This document shows, piece by piece, positions 1 to 14,165 of a stretch of DNA of 64,000 nucleotides. The notes beneath the pieces are model-generated. The model searched no databases. It saw only the letters and a list, made by a program, of their open reading frames with translations, and was not told the DNA's origin. A program made the position numbers and the translations under genes. The stretch's first letter is position 1; each line of letters begins with the position of its first letter. This stretch comes from Daphnia pulex (Eukaryota > Arthropoda > Branchiopoda > Diplostraca > Daphniidae), in contig NC_060021.1 in NCBI RefSeq assembly GCF_021134715.1, positions 11,750,501 through 11,814,500 on the forward strand, in the 5' to 3' direction.

Positions 1-258
1 CGAACAGAAGTTCCCGAGATGACGCATTGCTTTGCGTGCGCCAAGCCTTTTGGTGAATTGGATCCCAATGTAAGAATGATTATTGGTTCTTCGACGATTT
101 TCTTACATCTGTTATTTATTTATTTTTTTAAGGTTTACGAGTGTGAAAACTGCAAACAGATTGTATGTCTTGACTGCGACCTATTCATACGAGAAACATT
201 GCACACATGCCCTGGATGTGCTAGTGATCCAATCACAGCTCAAATGAAAACTAACTGA
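1..258 (+). CDS. GTF2H2: TFIIH core subunit p44 (GTF2H2/SSL1), C-terminal end, partial
   Basis: This is the 3' end of a gene that starts before the window. Two exons are visible, 1..69 and 133..258, joined by a 63-base GT-AG intron in phase 0, with a TGA stop at 256-258. The encoded tail has the C4 zinc-binding arrangement of the p44 C-terminus: CFAC in the first exon, then CENC, CLDCD and CPGC in the second, with the ETLHTCPGC signature. In the family this domain belongs to the TFIIH core, which acts in transcription initiation and nucleotide excision repair in the nucleus. An AATAAA overlaps the stop codon. The identity rests on the order and spacing of the cysteines plus the LDCD.FI..TLH.CPGC block. 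Nothing odd was seen. Confidence 0.9.
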   Translation, partial: RTEVPEMTHCFACAKPFGELDPNVRMIIGSSTIFLHLLFIYFFKVYECENCKQIVCLDCDLFIRETLHTCPGCASDPITAQMKTN

Positions 259-263
259 ATAAA
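258..263 (+). terminator. AATAAA polyadenylation signal of the TFIIH p44 gene
   Basis: A perfect AATAAA starts on the last base of the TGA stop. It lies in the 340-base gap between this gene and the convergent LIM gene. The 3' UTR would therefore be very short. Confidence 0.45.
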
Positions 264-597
264 ATTGTTTCATTCATTCAGAAGTTGAACTCCACAAATG
301 TACATAACGTTCGGTTGGTATTAACTAAAAATTTAATGGTGTAATCCGAGTATTTGTGCAGTGTACATTTGCAATGAAAACAGAGCCAATCTATTAGGGA
401 CATTAGTCACGTTAGTTTGAATAAGGTACACACAAAAAAAAAGTCAAATAACGTCTTGTAGGATAGTTTTTGAAAATTAAACCTAAAAAGTTTTCGTCAA
501 AATGTAAAAGCTTATATCGCACGTAATAATAGGAAAGAAAACCGAAGAGTAAAAAAAAAACATTTTGGTTTTGGCGTATTCGTGTGCTGCATAATTT

Positions 598-2779
598 TCA
601 AGTGTCTTGCATAAGTCGACAGCTGCGACAAAATAGGCGGCCGTACAAAGGATAACATCGCCGCTCTGGCTCATCCGTTAACTGTAATCCACAACTCTAA
701 TAGCAAAAGAAACATTTAAAAATTGCGTTGAAAAGAAGACCTTATTTGTTGAATGTCAAACCTCGCAAACATAGCAATCAACGTGAAAATCCTTGTTCAT
801 AGACACAACGCGTACCGTCTCTTTGCTACCCTATAAGTGCATAGAAAAAAGAATGTCGTATCCCTTTCTTTTATGAGCAAAATTCAAATTTGTCAAGGGC
901 CCTGGAACCAAATAGATCTCTCACCTGAGCAGGCGTGATAATTTCATCGCAAGCTGCGCATCTCGGTGCAAACATCCTTCACCCAGCAAGACAACGATGA
1001 TACAAGAAAAGTGTTCAAAAAAGAGAGAATTAAGCAGGCTCTTAGGAAGTAAATATTCCTCCAATCAGGCAGGCAAAAAATGGCCCAGCACGTAAGAGTT
1101 TTGACTCAAAATAAAAACCATGTACCAAAGAAACACGCAACGGAGTGGTGCAGGTAATGTGGTACAACAGATCTAGGTGCAAAAAAGAGATGGAATACTT
1201 ATTTTACCTGTGGTAGTCGGTCACACAGTAGATTTTATGATCAACGTCGATAGTGAATGGAACCCCGTCCAAGCATTCGTTGCAAACGCAGCAACGGAAG
1301 CATCCAGGATGATAAGATTTTCCCATAGCTTGTAAAATCTGTACAACATATTTTTTTAATGATTATAATTGAAACGGGATTTGTTCAGAAAATAAAGCTC
1401 TTACAGTTTCCATTATTAAATGTCCACACAGTCCACATTTCTCAGCAGTTTGTTGAAAGCCAGAGTACTGTGAAAATAGAAAGGATTTATAAGCAAAAAG
1501 TTGCCCAGTTAACCTATAAAAATGATACACACCAAATAATCCTCCTCGCAGTAAACCTTTCCATGAACATTATAGAAAGCTTTTCCCCGAAGGGCCCGAC
1601 CACAGGAACAGCATACGAAGCAGCAAGTGTGATAGAGATTTCCCATTGCCTGGCAGGCTTCGGCCGCCCCAGTAATTTTTTCGCCACAAGTATGACAAAC
1701 ACCTATTTATTGGTGCGCGATTGTTCCAAAACAACAAAGAACCTTTAGGAAGTGAAATTTTTGCTAAATAAAATGTATTCATTACCAAAAAACTCCCCAT
1801 CTTGTTCTTGATTCTCCATTTCTTCTTCTATTTCTTTCATGAAAGATTCAAATTTTTTCTCAGCATCAGAAGTTTCCTGAAATTAAAGAAATTAAAAACA
1901 AAAATTATTAAACAAACACAAACAAAATACTAAGAAGGTACAAACCTTTTTGGAAGGAAGAGTTGCAAAGGGCATTTTAGGGGAGGAACCAGCTGGACTC
2001 ATCTGTTGAATGCTTGAATCAGTTGTCATTCCTGGTTTGATGAATCGCTGAGGTGACTTTTCATATCCAGTTGTAGTAGTGCTTGTAGCGTTTTGAGTTT
2101 GTTGATAGGTAGGAGTAGGTTGGGAAAACCTTTGAGGAGATGGCTTGATGATTTGTGGTGCTGGATATGCTTGTGTGAAAGATTTGCATTTCATCGATGT
2201 AGAAGGTGGGGGAAACTGACTCGGCTCAAAGGGCTGTTGTGTGGCCAACTGGGCATCAGTTTTCAATGCGGCAAGGTTGGAGGAAACTGGCTGATAGGTT
2301 GGCACACACATGTTACTAGCTGATGAAATACTTGAAAACGATTTCTTTGGTGAAGTGTAGAATTGAAGATTCTCATAAACAGGTGCTTCGTCAGCAGAAG
2401 TCACCAAGTTTGGTGGTGTGTAGCGCATGGCTTCTTCCAAACTCACTTTGGATTGCGTGGGGACGTGTGATATCTTGGATATCTGAACAAGTCTTTGGGA
2501 AAATTGTTCTGGAGGTGGGATAAATGCATCTTCATACCTGCCTCTGACAGGACTTCCAGTGAGCTCCTCCAGGTTGGCATAAATTCCTTCCGATGATGAA
2601 GATCCATACTGAGGTTCATATTTCATTTGAGTAGCAGCTGAATTAGGATACTTGTACGGTGGTAATTGGCCACTAGTAGCTGGATACTGAAATCCAGTAG
2701 TAGGTCGAGTGATGTTGCTCGTTCTGTTGGCTTCGGCTAGTCGCAAAGCCGACATTTTCTTGCCTAATTCCTGGTCCAT
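598..2779 (-). CDS. jub: LIM domain protein of the Ajuba/LIMD1/WTIP family
   Basis: Eight coding exons: 1946..2779, 1786..1876, 1533..1702, 1405..1467, 1208..1338, 925..976, 762..830, 598..696. Total 1509 nt, 502 residues. The long first exon encodes a disordered Pro/Ser/Gln-rich pre-LIM region (residues 1 to about 308). The other exons encode three LIM domains with the family's diagnostic blocks: [50 protein letters not shown], then CAACDEII and the [15 protein letters not shown] third domain. The start is the ATG at 2779; the frame opens a little further upstream but has no other ATG. In the family these are adaptors at adherens junctions that restrain Warts/LATS kinase in Hippo signalling and can enter the nucleus. 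Zyxin/LPP was considered, but the LIM sequences fit Ajuba better. It converges on the TFIIH gene. Confidence 0.88.
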
Positions 2780-3198
2780 GATCAGAGGGATGGAAATACT
2801 TGTACTCTGCCAAATACGTCTCAAGGATATCCGAACCTAATCAACGTCACAGAAAGAGAATGGTACTCATTCCCGCCTACGAAAACACAACACAAACGTG
2901 ATAACAGATTGCGTGTCGAATGAACTGGCTGTGTGTGTGTGTACACAGTCGAGTGTCTGCTGGAGTCTCTGCCTAAGGGTAAATGGAGAGGGGCGGGGTG
3001 GAAAGGGAAAGCTGGGCATTATTTTATGAAATAATATGCGAAAAGCCCCTTCTGTTCTCTTGGCAATCTATTGACTCGTCAAACGAATACCTTTATAGTA
3101 ACAATAATGAATGAAAAAGAAATTGAATAAAAAACAAGAGATTGACAGACAGTTGAAGAATAGTAGATGTTGTACGATTGAATGAAATAGAATTTTGG
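2780..3198. other. Intergenic; 5' side of the LIM gene and 3' side of the ATPase gene
   Basis: No coding signal seen. It should hold the LIM gene promoter or 5' UTR and the ATPase 3' UTR. There is a short GT repeat near 2932-2942. Confidence 0.5.
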
Positions 3199-6216
<3,018 letters not shown>

Positions 6217-7622
6217 CTTCTAGATAACTTTATCCATGACGATAAGATCAACGAGCAGAGCCAGCCACCGATAACAGCACACTTTGACAACAGGTATGAC
6301 GTACAAGTTTTAGTTCACACGGCCGTTTAGATATTCTTATTGCCGGATATATTATTATTCACACTTGTTCAGCACTTGGGACATACGTAGTCATTCCAGA
6401 CGAAACGTCAAATCACCTGTCTGGCTGCGTTGCCAGTTTGTTACTTTGCGCTTTACTCGACTTTCACTTTTCGGGCAAAATTGGCGACTGGGTTCGACTA
6501 ATGCGACTTCTTCACGTCAATATATTAATAGGATAACATACAAACGATGCTAATGCGAATAATTAATATACGTTTCAGCACGAAACAGGGGTTATCTGCC
6601 AAGAATGTGGCACGCAACGTGACGTGGAGAATATATACGTCAAACAAGGCCGCAGGGGAACAATGTTGTGTGACAGAATTGTTTGAAGAACACACAAAAA
6701 TTCCAAACTCACCGGACATTGAACTCTCCGAGTTTCATATGGTAACGGAACAACAAACAAAACAAATGTCCAAGTGTTGTAACAATATAGCTACTGGGAA
6801 AAAAATCTTTAATTTTCGTTTAACATCCTTTTGAAAACGACAGTTTGATCTCATAACTTTGAAAACCACTAATGATGATGGATGAGTTACGTGGAAGGGA
6901 AAGCCACAGCATTTTTAGAATGCAATCAAATTTAGACAAGAGACCTTGACATATCTATTTCCCCAAATGATCTTGTGTGGAAAATTCCCCCGAGGAGATC
7001 ATTGACTTTGTTTTATCGTTCTAAAAATATTCCCCAATAAGATAATACCACCCATTTTAGGGTGGTTTTTATATCGGTATCAAGATTTTGTATTTAAGGA
7101 AATTTGTGCAAATTTCTCCTCTGGTCTGAGATTGTCGAAACCATTTGGGGAACAAAAAAGTTTCTCCTTTCTCACGTCATTCCGTTGGCGGGCGCAAATA
7201 AAGTCACAAATCATAAGGGTCTATAATAATATCAACAATAAGGCAAAATAAAATCGAGCAATGGAGGTGCCACACGTTCGGCTCGTTCACAGCATGCGGC
7301 GCACCACTTTGGTTTGAGGCAAAGGAGAAAACCACACACGTCCGCACAAGAAAGGAAAAGTGATTTGGAACGAAAGTAACCGGACCGGGCCACAACCCAA
7401 CAGTCATCGACTCGAAATAAAGACATAGGAAACAGCAACCAATATCAGCAGCCAGCGTTCTTGGTCCACCAGCAACTCATCACGTCGAAAGTATAAAGCG
7501 CGGCGGTGGCGGCACGGCTGTCTGTCATATCACCGGCCTCCATATTGAAACCAGGTTTGTCCAAGTGAAAGTTTCTCCAGCTCAATTTTAAGGAGGAGCT
7601 GAAAGCCAATGGGAAAAACGAA
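6217..7622. other. Intergenic between the ATPase gene and the first peptide gene
   Basis: AT-rich, with no convincing gene. A 95-codon open frame (6547..6834, +) ends its plausible part in a GTAACG donor-like site near 6741, but no downstream exon was found. The stretch presumably holds the ATPase promoter, and its right end holds the upstream region of the 7733 gene. Confidence 0.4.
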
Positions 7623-7630
7623 TATATAAA
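7623..7630 (+). promoter_or_regulatory. TATA box of the first small secreted-peptide gene
   Basis: TATATAAA lies 103 bases before the ATG. This leaves room for a short 5' UTR starting near 7655. Confidence 0.5.
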
Positions 7631-7732
7631 GACAACAGCGTATTTGAGTGGAAAAAGTAATTTTTTAGTTCTCAGTCGACTGTCACATTTCTGTCTTGGC
7701 ACAACAGCTCTTTTTTTTCGTCTTGTTCAAAC

Positions 7733-8125
7733 ATGAAGACTGTTTCCGTAAGTACCTCAAGTTCTAGAGAAAGCCAAATGATACCCTGGGATTGTTTTTC
7801 TGTGCGTAATAATCAACTTGTGTTTCATGCAGATAATGATCCTTCTTTTCGCCGTGTTGTCGCTCCTGGTTGGAATATACTCGGCTCCAATTACCCTCAT
7901 AGTTGGTAAGATTGCGTTTGATTATTAGTTATTACCGATTCAATTTTAGCATATTCATTTTACCTTTCACTTTCAGGCACACCGTTTCTTTTCAATAAGT
8001 TCGACTATAAAGTCGATCCCAATCGAGGAGCTGAACTCTCGCCTGCATTCCAGGCACAGTACGGAACGCTAGGAGCTGATCTAATCAACTTCTATGGCCA
8101 GGGCAATACACCGAGACAACTATAA
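7733..8125 (+). CDS. Small secreted peptide, 78 residues (paralog of the 11695 gene)
   Basis: Three exons: 7733..7747, 7833..7905 and 7977..8125. The splice junctions are GT-AG and the phases agree (0, then 1). The first exon codes only five residues (MKTVS). The second carries the hydrophobic core of a signal peptide ending near GIYSAP. The mature part is about 50 residues, without cysteines or dibasic sites. It contains FNKFDYKVDP, LSPAFQAQYG and GADLINFYGQG. These blocks recur with substitutions in the gene at 11695, with the same exon structure, so the two arose by duplication. I do not recognise the family. The TATA promoter, tiny first exon and signal peptide are typical of arthropod cuticle or other highly expressed secreted genes. 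Role unknown. Confidence 0.75.
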
Positions 8126-11100
8126 AAACACAAATGATCAAATTATTAAATTTTTGAAAGCCATTTTTAAATTGCCAATGCTTGTACAAATACATGACTT
8201 TTATTTTGTTTAACTATCAAATTCGTCCAATACTTTCGAACAAAACACAAACGCAAACACGAAATTTAATTTAAAACACGGAAAACTACTCAGGTCGACT
8301 TTCACCACGAACAGTGATCGAACATTCGTCCTGTTCCAACCCAAAATCGAGTAGAAGCAAACAACGAAAAGGGAATTCTTTAGATAAAGAGTCTGCGTAA
8401 ATATAAGCGCTTTTGTTTGCGAAACAACCAAAATTTAGAGAAAGTAGCCCTTTTTTTCTTTAAGGAAATAAAACTATAGATGCGTTTCGCTGTTGAGCAA
8501 TTGCTATTCCGTCCCCGAAGATCGACAGCTTGGAAAATTGACGCAGGGGGGGCTTTCTCTTATTACGACAATATTTAACGTGACGTCTGGCACACGCGGG
8601 AAAAAACTCGGCGTTTACACACAGCCGTACGGACAGCATACAGTATCATTAATATCAGGAGTCAAATTCTAAACTGCGTCTGTTCTACCCGTTGATCTAG
8701 TTACGAAACCACGGCTATACTTTCGATTCTCAACATTCACGGCTCCCTGGGTTAAGATCAAATCTACTCGAAAAACACGTTGGTGCGTTTAACGTGTGCA
8801 GCAAACCCGTTCTAGCGTGACTTGCATCCCGCCCTGTGCGACGACAAAATAAGTCCGAGACTCTCGCTCTCACTTTCCATTTCAGTTTTTCGTTCATTTT
8901 GGGCTGTCTGAGCACGGACGGGAGAGAGAACTATACGAAAAATAATAAACATAAAACGAGAACGTTGTGACGCACAATTTTTACGTGACGAAATGTGAGA
9001 CATGGAAGGAGGGACTTTTTCACCATATCAGGATACGGAAGGCTTTCATTAAAATCGAATAATAGAAAGTAGGAAGAGGATATTACGAAACAAGATACAC
9101 TATTCAACAGCTGAAAAGAAGTCTTATTATATCAAATGCCGTAATAATGTGACTGACCACACGAGAGAAAAATAAGCTAAAGAAAAAAATGGCCATTTAG
9201 TATTACGACATGAAAAAACGGTGACGGTTAGAGTCGGCATAATTGTATGACTTCAAAGCTAAGCCTCTTGAAAAAAGTCTTAAAAATCTACATTTCATTC
9301 TTGCCGACAGGCAGCAGCAACTTTGTTACTTTAATAGCGTCGAGTTATACCAAAGTCTTGCGTGCCCAGTTAAGACTTGGGTGAACTGTGGTGAAAGTTT
9401 AAACAGAAGTCCCACAGGTATCGTAAAAATTAGCACACAGTTCCTCTTTTACGACGCCCATAAACTATTAAGATCTGATGTGCAAAACAGATGTTGCGAT
9501 TTTGGGCGACTAGAAAAAAGATGCGTGCCATATGCCCGACTATTTGTTGGAATTTTATAGGTTTAATCATATGGGTTTTGATAATAAAGGAGGTTAACGA
9601 TACCATAACACTAAACTCGAAATAGCACCACATGTCGAGAAACAGCCGAATGATAAATGTTTTAATACCTGAGGCCAATTCTCTTTTTGCAACTCATTTT
9701 TTTCTAGAAACCAAAATATTCAAATGATTGCACATGATTTGGTATGGCGTAATCTACGTCTCGCCACTTACGTGATTTTCTTTTGGGGGGAATTACCTTA
9801 AGATTTTCTATTTCATTTCGAAACGAAATTGTCCAAGTTACTTCACTTTATCGGTTTATCCCCTAGAATTAAAGTGAAACAATAAAAATAAAAATTGTAT
9901 GGTTCAACTTGTAATTATAAGGAAATTAAGGTACTTACCTGTCTTGGCTCACGTGCACACCACGTTCACTTTTCAAAGGAAACGGCTGCGCTCATTTCCT
10001 TTCCCCTATCTGTTAGGTGTGTCCGTGTGTGGATTTTATTTTTCTGGTAATTCTGGAATACGCTGACCATTGCTGGAATCGGTTGTCGTCGTTTCCTTTA
10101 TTTCATCCACCCCAGCTGTCTGTTAGGAAATGGGTCAAATGCCCACCACGCCGCCAGCAATTCTTGTGGTGGTGCACCGCACACGTACGCAGCATCAACC
10201 CAAAGAGAGAAACAAACAAACAAAAAAGTAAATTTGCTGCGGAAAAATAATGAATCGCAAACAAACAAGAGACGCACGCAAAAAGGAAGGGAACGATTTC
10301 GTCAGTGCTATAGCAGTTTCAGTAGCAAAACAAACTCGCACTCTTCACGGACTTTCGCTTTCGTTATAGCAATCGTGTGTATAGCTTTCCATTTCATTAT
10401 TAAAACCATTTTTTGCGTCATCCACACACACCTTGATTCAATTTAGACTAGTTTCCTCTACCTTTCTCACGCTACATTAAGTCTGAATTCAATTTTTAAG
10501 CGAGCATGTTGCAATTGCTAGAAAGAATCGAAACAAATTTGAGGCAATTGAACCGAGAGAAATCTCATGTTAACATATAGATTAAGAAATTTCTATCGAA
10601 AAACTGAATTTGCATTAACTGGGCAGATCAGTGAACTTTACGAAACCAAAGGCAATCCGTCTTACGTGTACGCAATGTGCGTGCGGTTGTGTTGAAAAAA
10701 AGTAGGCCAAGTCCAACTTGCTCTTTCTATCAAGTGTAGGTTCGTTCCATGCCAACGCACGTGCTTTTGTGCGCCTGACAGGTAAGAAAAAAAGTGAAAA
10801 CTGGACGGAAACCGGAGAGCGAAAGTGGGTTTCTTTCTTTTTTTCAAGGACGGACGAACCATCAAAGCTCGGACGATACCGCACCAGCAGCAACAATGAC
10901 CGCACACGATAGCCGCCAGAAAAATCACGCAGTCCAAAACTGCAGGTGTGTTTTTTTAAAACCCTCCCAATTGATGAGCAACAAAAAACACGTATTTTCT
11001 TTTTGAAAAAGCAATAAAAAGTTATTGAACGACGATCTAATGGACGTTCACGATAGTTATAGGTTTTCCTACAGATTTACGACGTGACAATTTCTGAAAA

Positions 11101-11573
11101 GGTGAGTCTCAGTCTCACTTTCACAATTATTAGGATGATATCATCATCATCGTGCGGATTCGAGTTGAAAAGTCGGAAACAAAATTTCGACTTTTAGCAA
11201 TCGAGTGTGAATATCGACAGTCGAATCGCGATTTCATCTTATTACCTGCGACAATAAGCCTCTTTCACCTGCACAAAAAAAAATAAAAAGGGAAAAGTTA
11301 AAAGATAACATCGATAACGTCCACCCTCAATTTTCTCCCCTAGGATGAGGGGTGCGAGTGAAAGAGAAAAGATGGAAAATAACTCACAGAAAACGGAGGG
11401 CTATTGTAGACGATGTCGAGGTCATTGATAGAAAGTGGCGGGCCGTTTCGTTGCTACTACATCGTCGGTGTGGAAAATGTCCAGGGTGTACAAACTAAAC
11501 AGAGGCGGGCGGGCGGGTGGCGGTGCTGGAGTGTGTTCACTCGGGCAATAGCAGGAGGAGGAGCTGCCTACCG
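8126..11573. other. Intergenic between the two paralogous peptide genes
   Basis: About 3.4 kb of AT-rich sequence. The open frames are short, start at arbitrary points and show no protein-like composition or matching splice sites. I see no RNA gene. Several CTTTC/GAAAG-rich tracts occur near 8850 and 10800. The region probably contains regulatory DNA for the flanking peptide genes. Confidence 0.4.
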
Positions 11574-11580
11574 TATAAAA
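11574..11580 (+). promoter_or_regulatory. TATA box of the second small secreted-peptide gene
   Basis: TATAAAA lies 115 bases before the ATG, in the same relative place as in the 7733 gene. Confidence 0.55.
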
Positions 11581-11694
11581 ATATATAGCCCTGTCGTGTA
11601 ATCCGGTTTAGCTCTCACTGTTCAACAACATCTCCAACTCTGCGCTTGGCTTTCATCTTCACACACAATTTCTTGAAACCATCATCATTCAAAG

Positions 11695-12614
11695 ATGAAT
11701 TCGGTAAGACCAAACATTTTCCAACTCTTGTTCACTTTTTTGTTGGTTGACCATATACCTTGATAACGAAACCCGCCATCCAAGTTTTGACACATGTTGC
11801 CCAAGCTATATGCATATACAGAAATGAGAGCGCTCGACACGTGATTGCTGGACACTTGGTGACTTCTCTTCTGTCATTATTCTCCTATACGTACACAAAC
11901 AAAACAAAAACATCAGCAGGTTTGATCGGTGTCAGGACTCTTTTTGTTATCTTAAATTACAATTTTTAACTCGATCTGAACACGAACAAGTTGATGGACA
12001 GAGTGACTCCCGAACTAGAAAGTGAGAGACGAACACCCAACGAAAGATGCCGAGAAGTGAGATTATGATTAACGCAAATTGTCTACTTACTTTCACGCGA
12101 ATTTGCGGCGCTCTCGTTCAAGAAAGAAAGAAAACCACATCCATTTAGTTTGACACTTGTTTGCCAATTGCATGAACAATCATTGAAAGAAAAGAAAAAA
12201 TTTACTTGTTAGCCAGGGTTCTGGTGTGTGTTTTTTTAACTATGGTTCCGTTAATCGTTTTATCGCTAGTTAATGGTTAAATGCGTCGCAATGCTGTTCG
12301 TCGTCCTATTGGCCGGAGTCTGTTCGAAGCCAACCAGCGAAGCTATTGTCGGTAAAAAAATCTAAAAATCGCAGATGTAGAAAAAGCAAAAGTTATGAAT
12401 TTCAAAATAACCCGCCGTGATTTGATTGATGGCAGGTTCCCCTCACTTGTTTCACGAATACGATTTCGCAGTGGATCCTCACAAGAGCCAACAACTCTCT
12501 CCGCAATTCCAGGCCGCCAACGGACATCGCGGCTCCAAACTGATCGCATTTTTCGGTACCGGAGGACTTCGATCAGTGGAAAGACCTGCCAGACCTGCAT
12601 ATTACCATAACTGA
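11695..12614 (+). CDS. Small secreted peptide, 89 residues (paralog of the 7733 gene)
   Basis: Three exons: 11695..11703 (just MNS), 12270..12351 and 12436..12614. The first intron is 566 bases and the second 84; phases are 0 and 1. The second exon encodes the signal-peptide core (VAMLFVVLLAGVCS). The third encodes the mature part with LFHEYDFAVDP, LSPQFQAANG and GSKLIAFFGTGG. These line up with the corresponding blocks of the 7733 gene, including the Gly split by the second intron. The C-terminal tail is longer and Arg/Pro-rich. No cysteines are present in the mature part. Function unknown; a secreted structural or signalling peptide is possible, and the sequence alone does not decide. Codon phase, acceptor sequences and paralogy make the model secure. 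Confidence 0.78.
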
Positions 12615-13383
12615 GAGAGAAACAACATTTTAGGGAAAACAAATTCCTTGTACATAATCAAAAAAATTCGACTGGTTCATACACGAAACATTCTTTTCTT
12701 ATAGCGACATATTCTTTATTCGACTGATTGATAAGATAAGAAAGAGAAAAACTTTCCCTTGATTTAGAATTCTAATCATTTGGAATGATAAGGGTCAATG
12801 CAAGTAGTGCGTCAAGTATTAGTGGCCCATCACGTATGGAGCTTTCTCCTTCGGTGAACATCAAACAGTTCAGACTGTGAAGGCCAAACGGAAAAATTCG
12901 TCTGCCGACCTAGAAAGAGATGCAGATCCCATTTTATCGTTTCCCCTAGAAAAAAGAGAGACAAGAATCAACAAAGTGGACATCAATCGACGACGACGAC
13001 TCGACTTTCACTCGAAACAGGTAAAGACGTTTTAACAGCCCATACTTCAAAAACCGTTGGAACTTTTAGTGTGACCCGGAAAGGCGAATTTGGTTGACAC
13101 AAAATTCCCCCCAAAAAATGTCAAAAACTTCCGATCGGACTGAAACGGAAGCGGGAATGCGTATCAATAGAGATTTTGATCTCGTAACTAGTCCCGGTGG
13201 TCTACGTGACTGCGTATTTCAACGCAAGATCTGGCATCATCGTTAGCGGGGTTTTTAAAAATAAAAAAAGAATGTACTAAAACAAAACAAAAAGGGCTTG
13301 AAAAACTGGAAGGACTTTCTCCTCCCTTCTCATCGCCCCCCTCTCCTGGCGTGGCTTAAGAACAAGAAGTGAAAGCGAAGGTT
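12615..13383. other. Intergenic between the second and third peptide genes
   Basis: No gene seen. The last 100 bases lead into the TATA box of the 13538 gene. Confidence 0.4.
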
Positions 13384-13390
13384 TATAAAA
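13384..13390 (+). promoter_or_regulatory. TATA box of the third small secreted-peptide gene
   Basis: TATAAAA lies 148 bases before the ATG. Confidence 0.5.
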
Positions 13391-13537
13391 ATGCAGCGTA
13401 GCATGCAGGGAGGCACACACTTGTTCAAAAGCTTCGCGACTGTTCAGACCTGCGCTCCTCCGTTGACGTCCCTCAACACTTCACCTGCACCCCATTAGCC
13501 TTCAAAGACACCTGCCCTTGAACCTTTTTTGGAGAAA

Positions 13538-14165
13538 ATGTCTATCAAATTGACAGTAAGTGGCCTTTATGATTCTTTATTTTTTCCAAGATTTTTCTGA
13601 TGGCTTCTTTGAAGGTGAAAGCTCGTCTTCAACAAAACAATCAAGTCGTCGTTTTTATTTGAACGACCTGAATGCTAAACTGTCAATGGCTTTGTTAGCG
13701 CCTAGCTTTCACCATTTGAAAAAGTGTGATCAATCTCTCTGCTTAAAGACATTGATGGTATAATAGAACTGCTGTATCAAATCGGATTTTTATAATGGAG
13801 AAAGCAACTTTGTTGATCAGAAACAATGGCAGCACTTTTAGAAATCAAAATTTTACCTCAATCTTAATCCTGTTGAATGTCTTGTTCACGAATAGATGGT
13901 TTTATTGTTCCTGGCTGCTGTGATGGCATGCTGTTACGCGGCCGGCAAGATTCCTTTTCCTTACTATCAAAGGTGAGATTTGAAAAGAGACTTGATTAGT
14001 TAAATCACTGGCCAGCTGATTTGAGTTCTTTCCTTTTCTAGACCGCCATATCGTTATCCTTATTACGACGGATCGGGTAAGGGACATTTGTACTACGGTT
14101 ACGGTGGATCCGACCTCTACACGTACAACAAATTTACTCCGCTGGAAGGAATTTACCGCAAATAA
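13538..14165 (+). CDS. Small tyrosine-rich secreted peptide, 72 residues
   Basis: Three exons: 13538..13555 (MSIKLT), 13896..13972 and 14042..14165, with clean GT-AG introns in phases 0 and 2. Exon 2 encodes a signal peptide (VLLFLAAVMACCYAAG). The mature peptide is about 50 residues and rich in Tyr, Pro and Gly: PFPYYQRPPYRYPYYDG, then HLYYGYGGSDLYTY. Such Tyr/Pro/Gly composition is common in cuticular and other cross-linkable extracellular proteins. It lies downstream of the two paralogous peptide genes and shares their layout (TATA, tiny first exon, signal exon, short last exon) but not their sequence. It may belong to the same co-expressed group. Family not recognised. Confidence 0.75.

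Noticed and set aside
6547-6834. Plus-strand frame of 95 codons upstream of the peptide genes
   Set aside because: No signal peptide, no promoter and no downstream exon. Another frame over the same bases shows CQEC, so neither is convincing.
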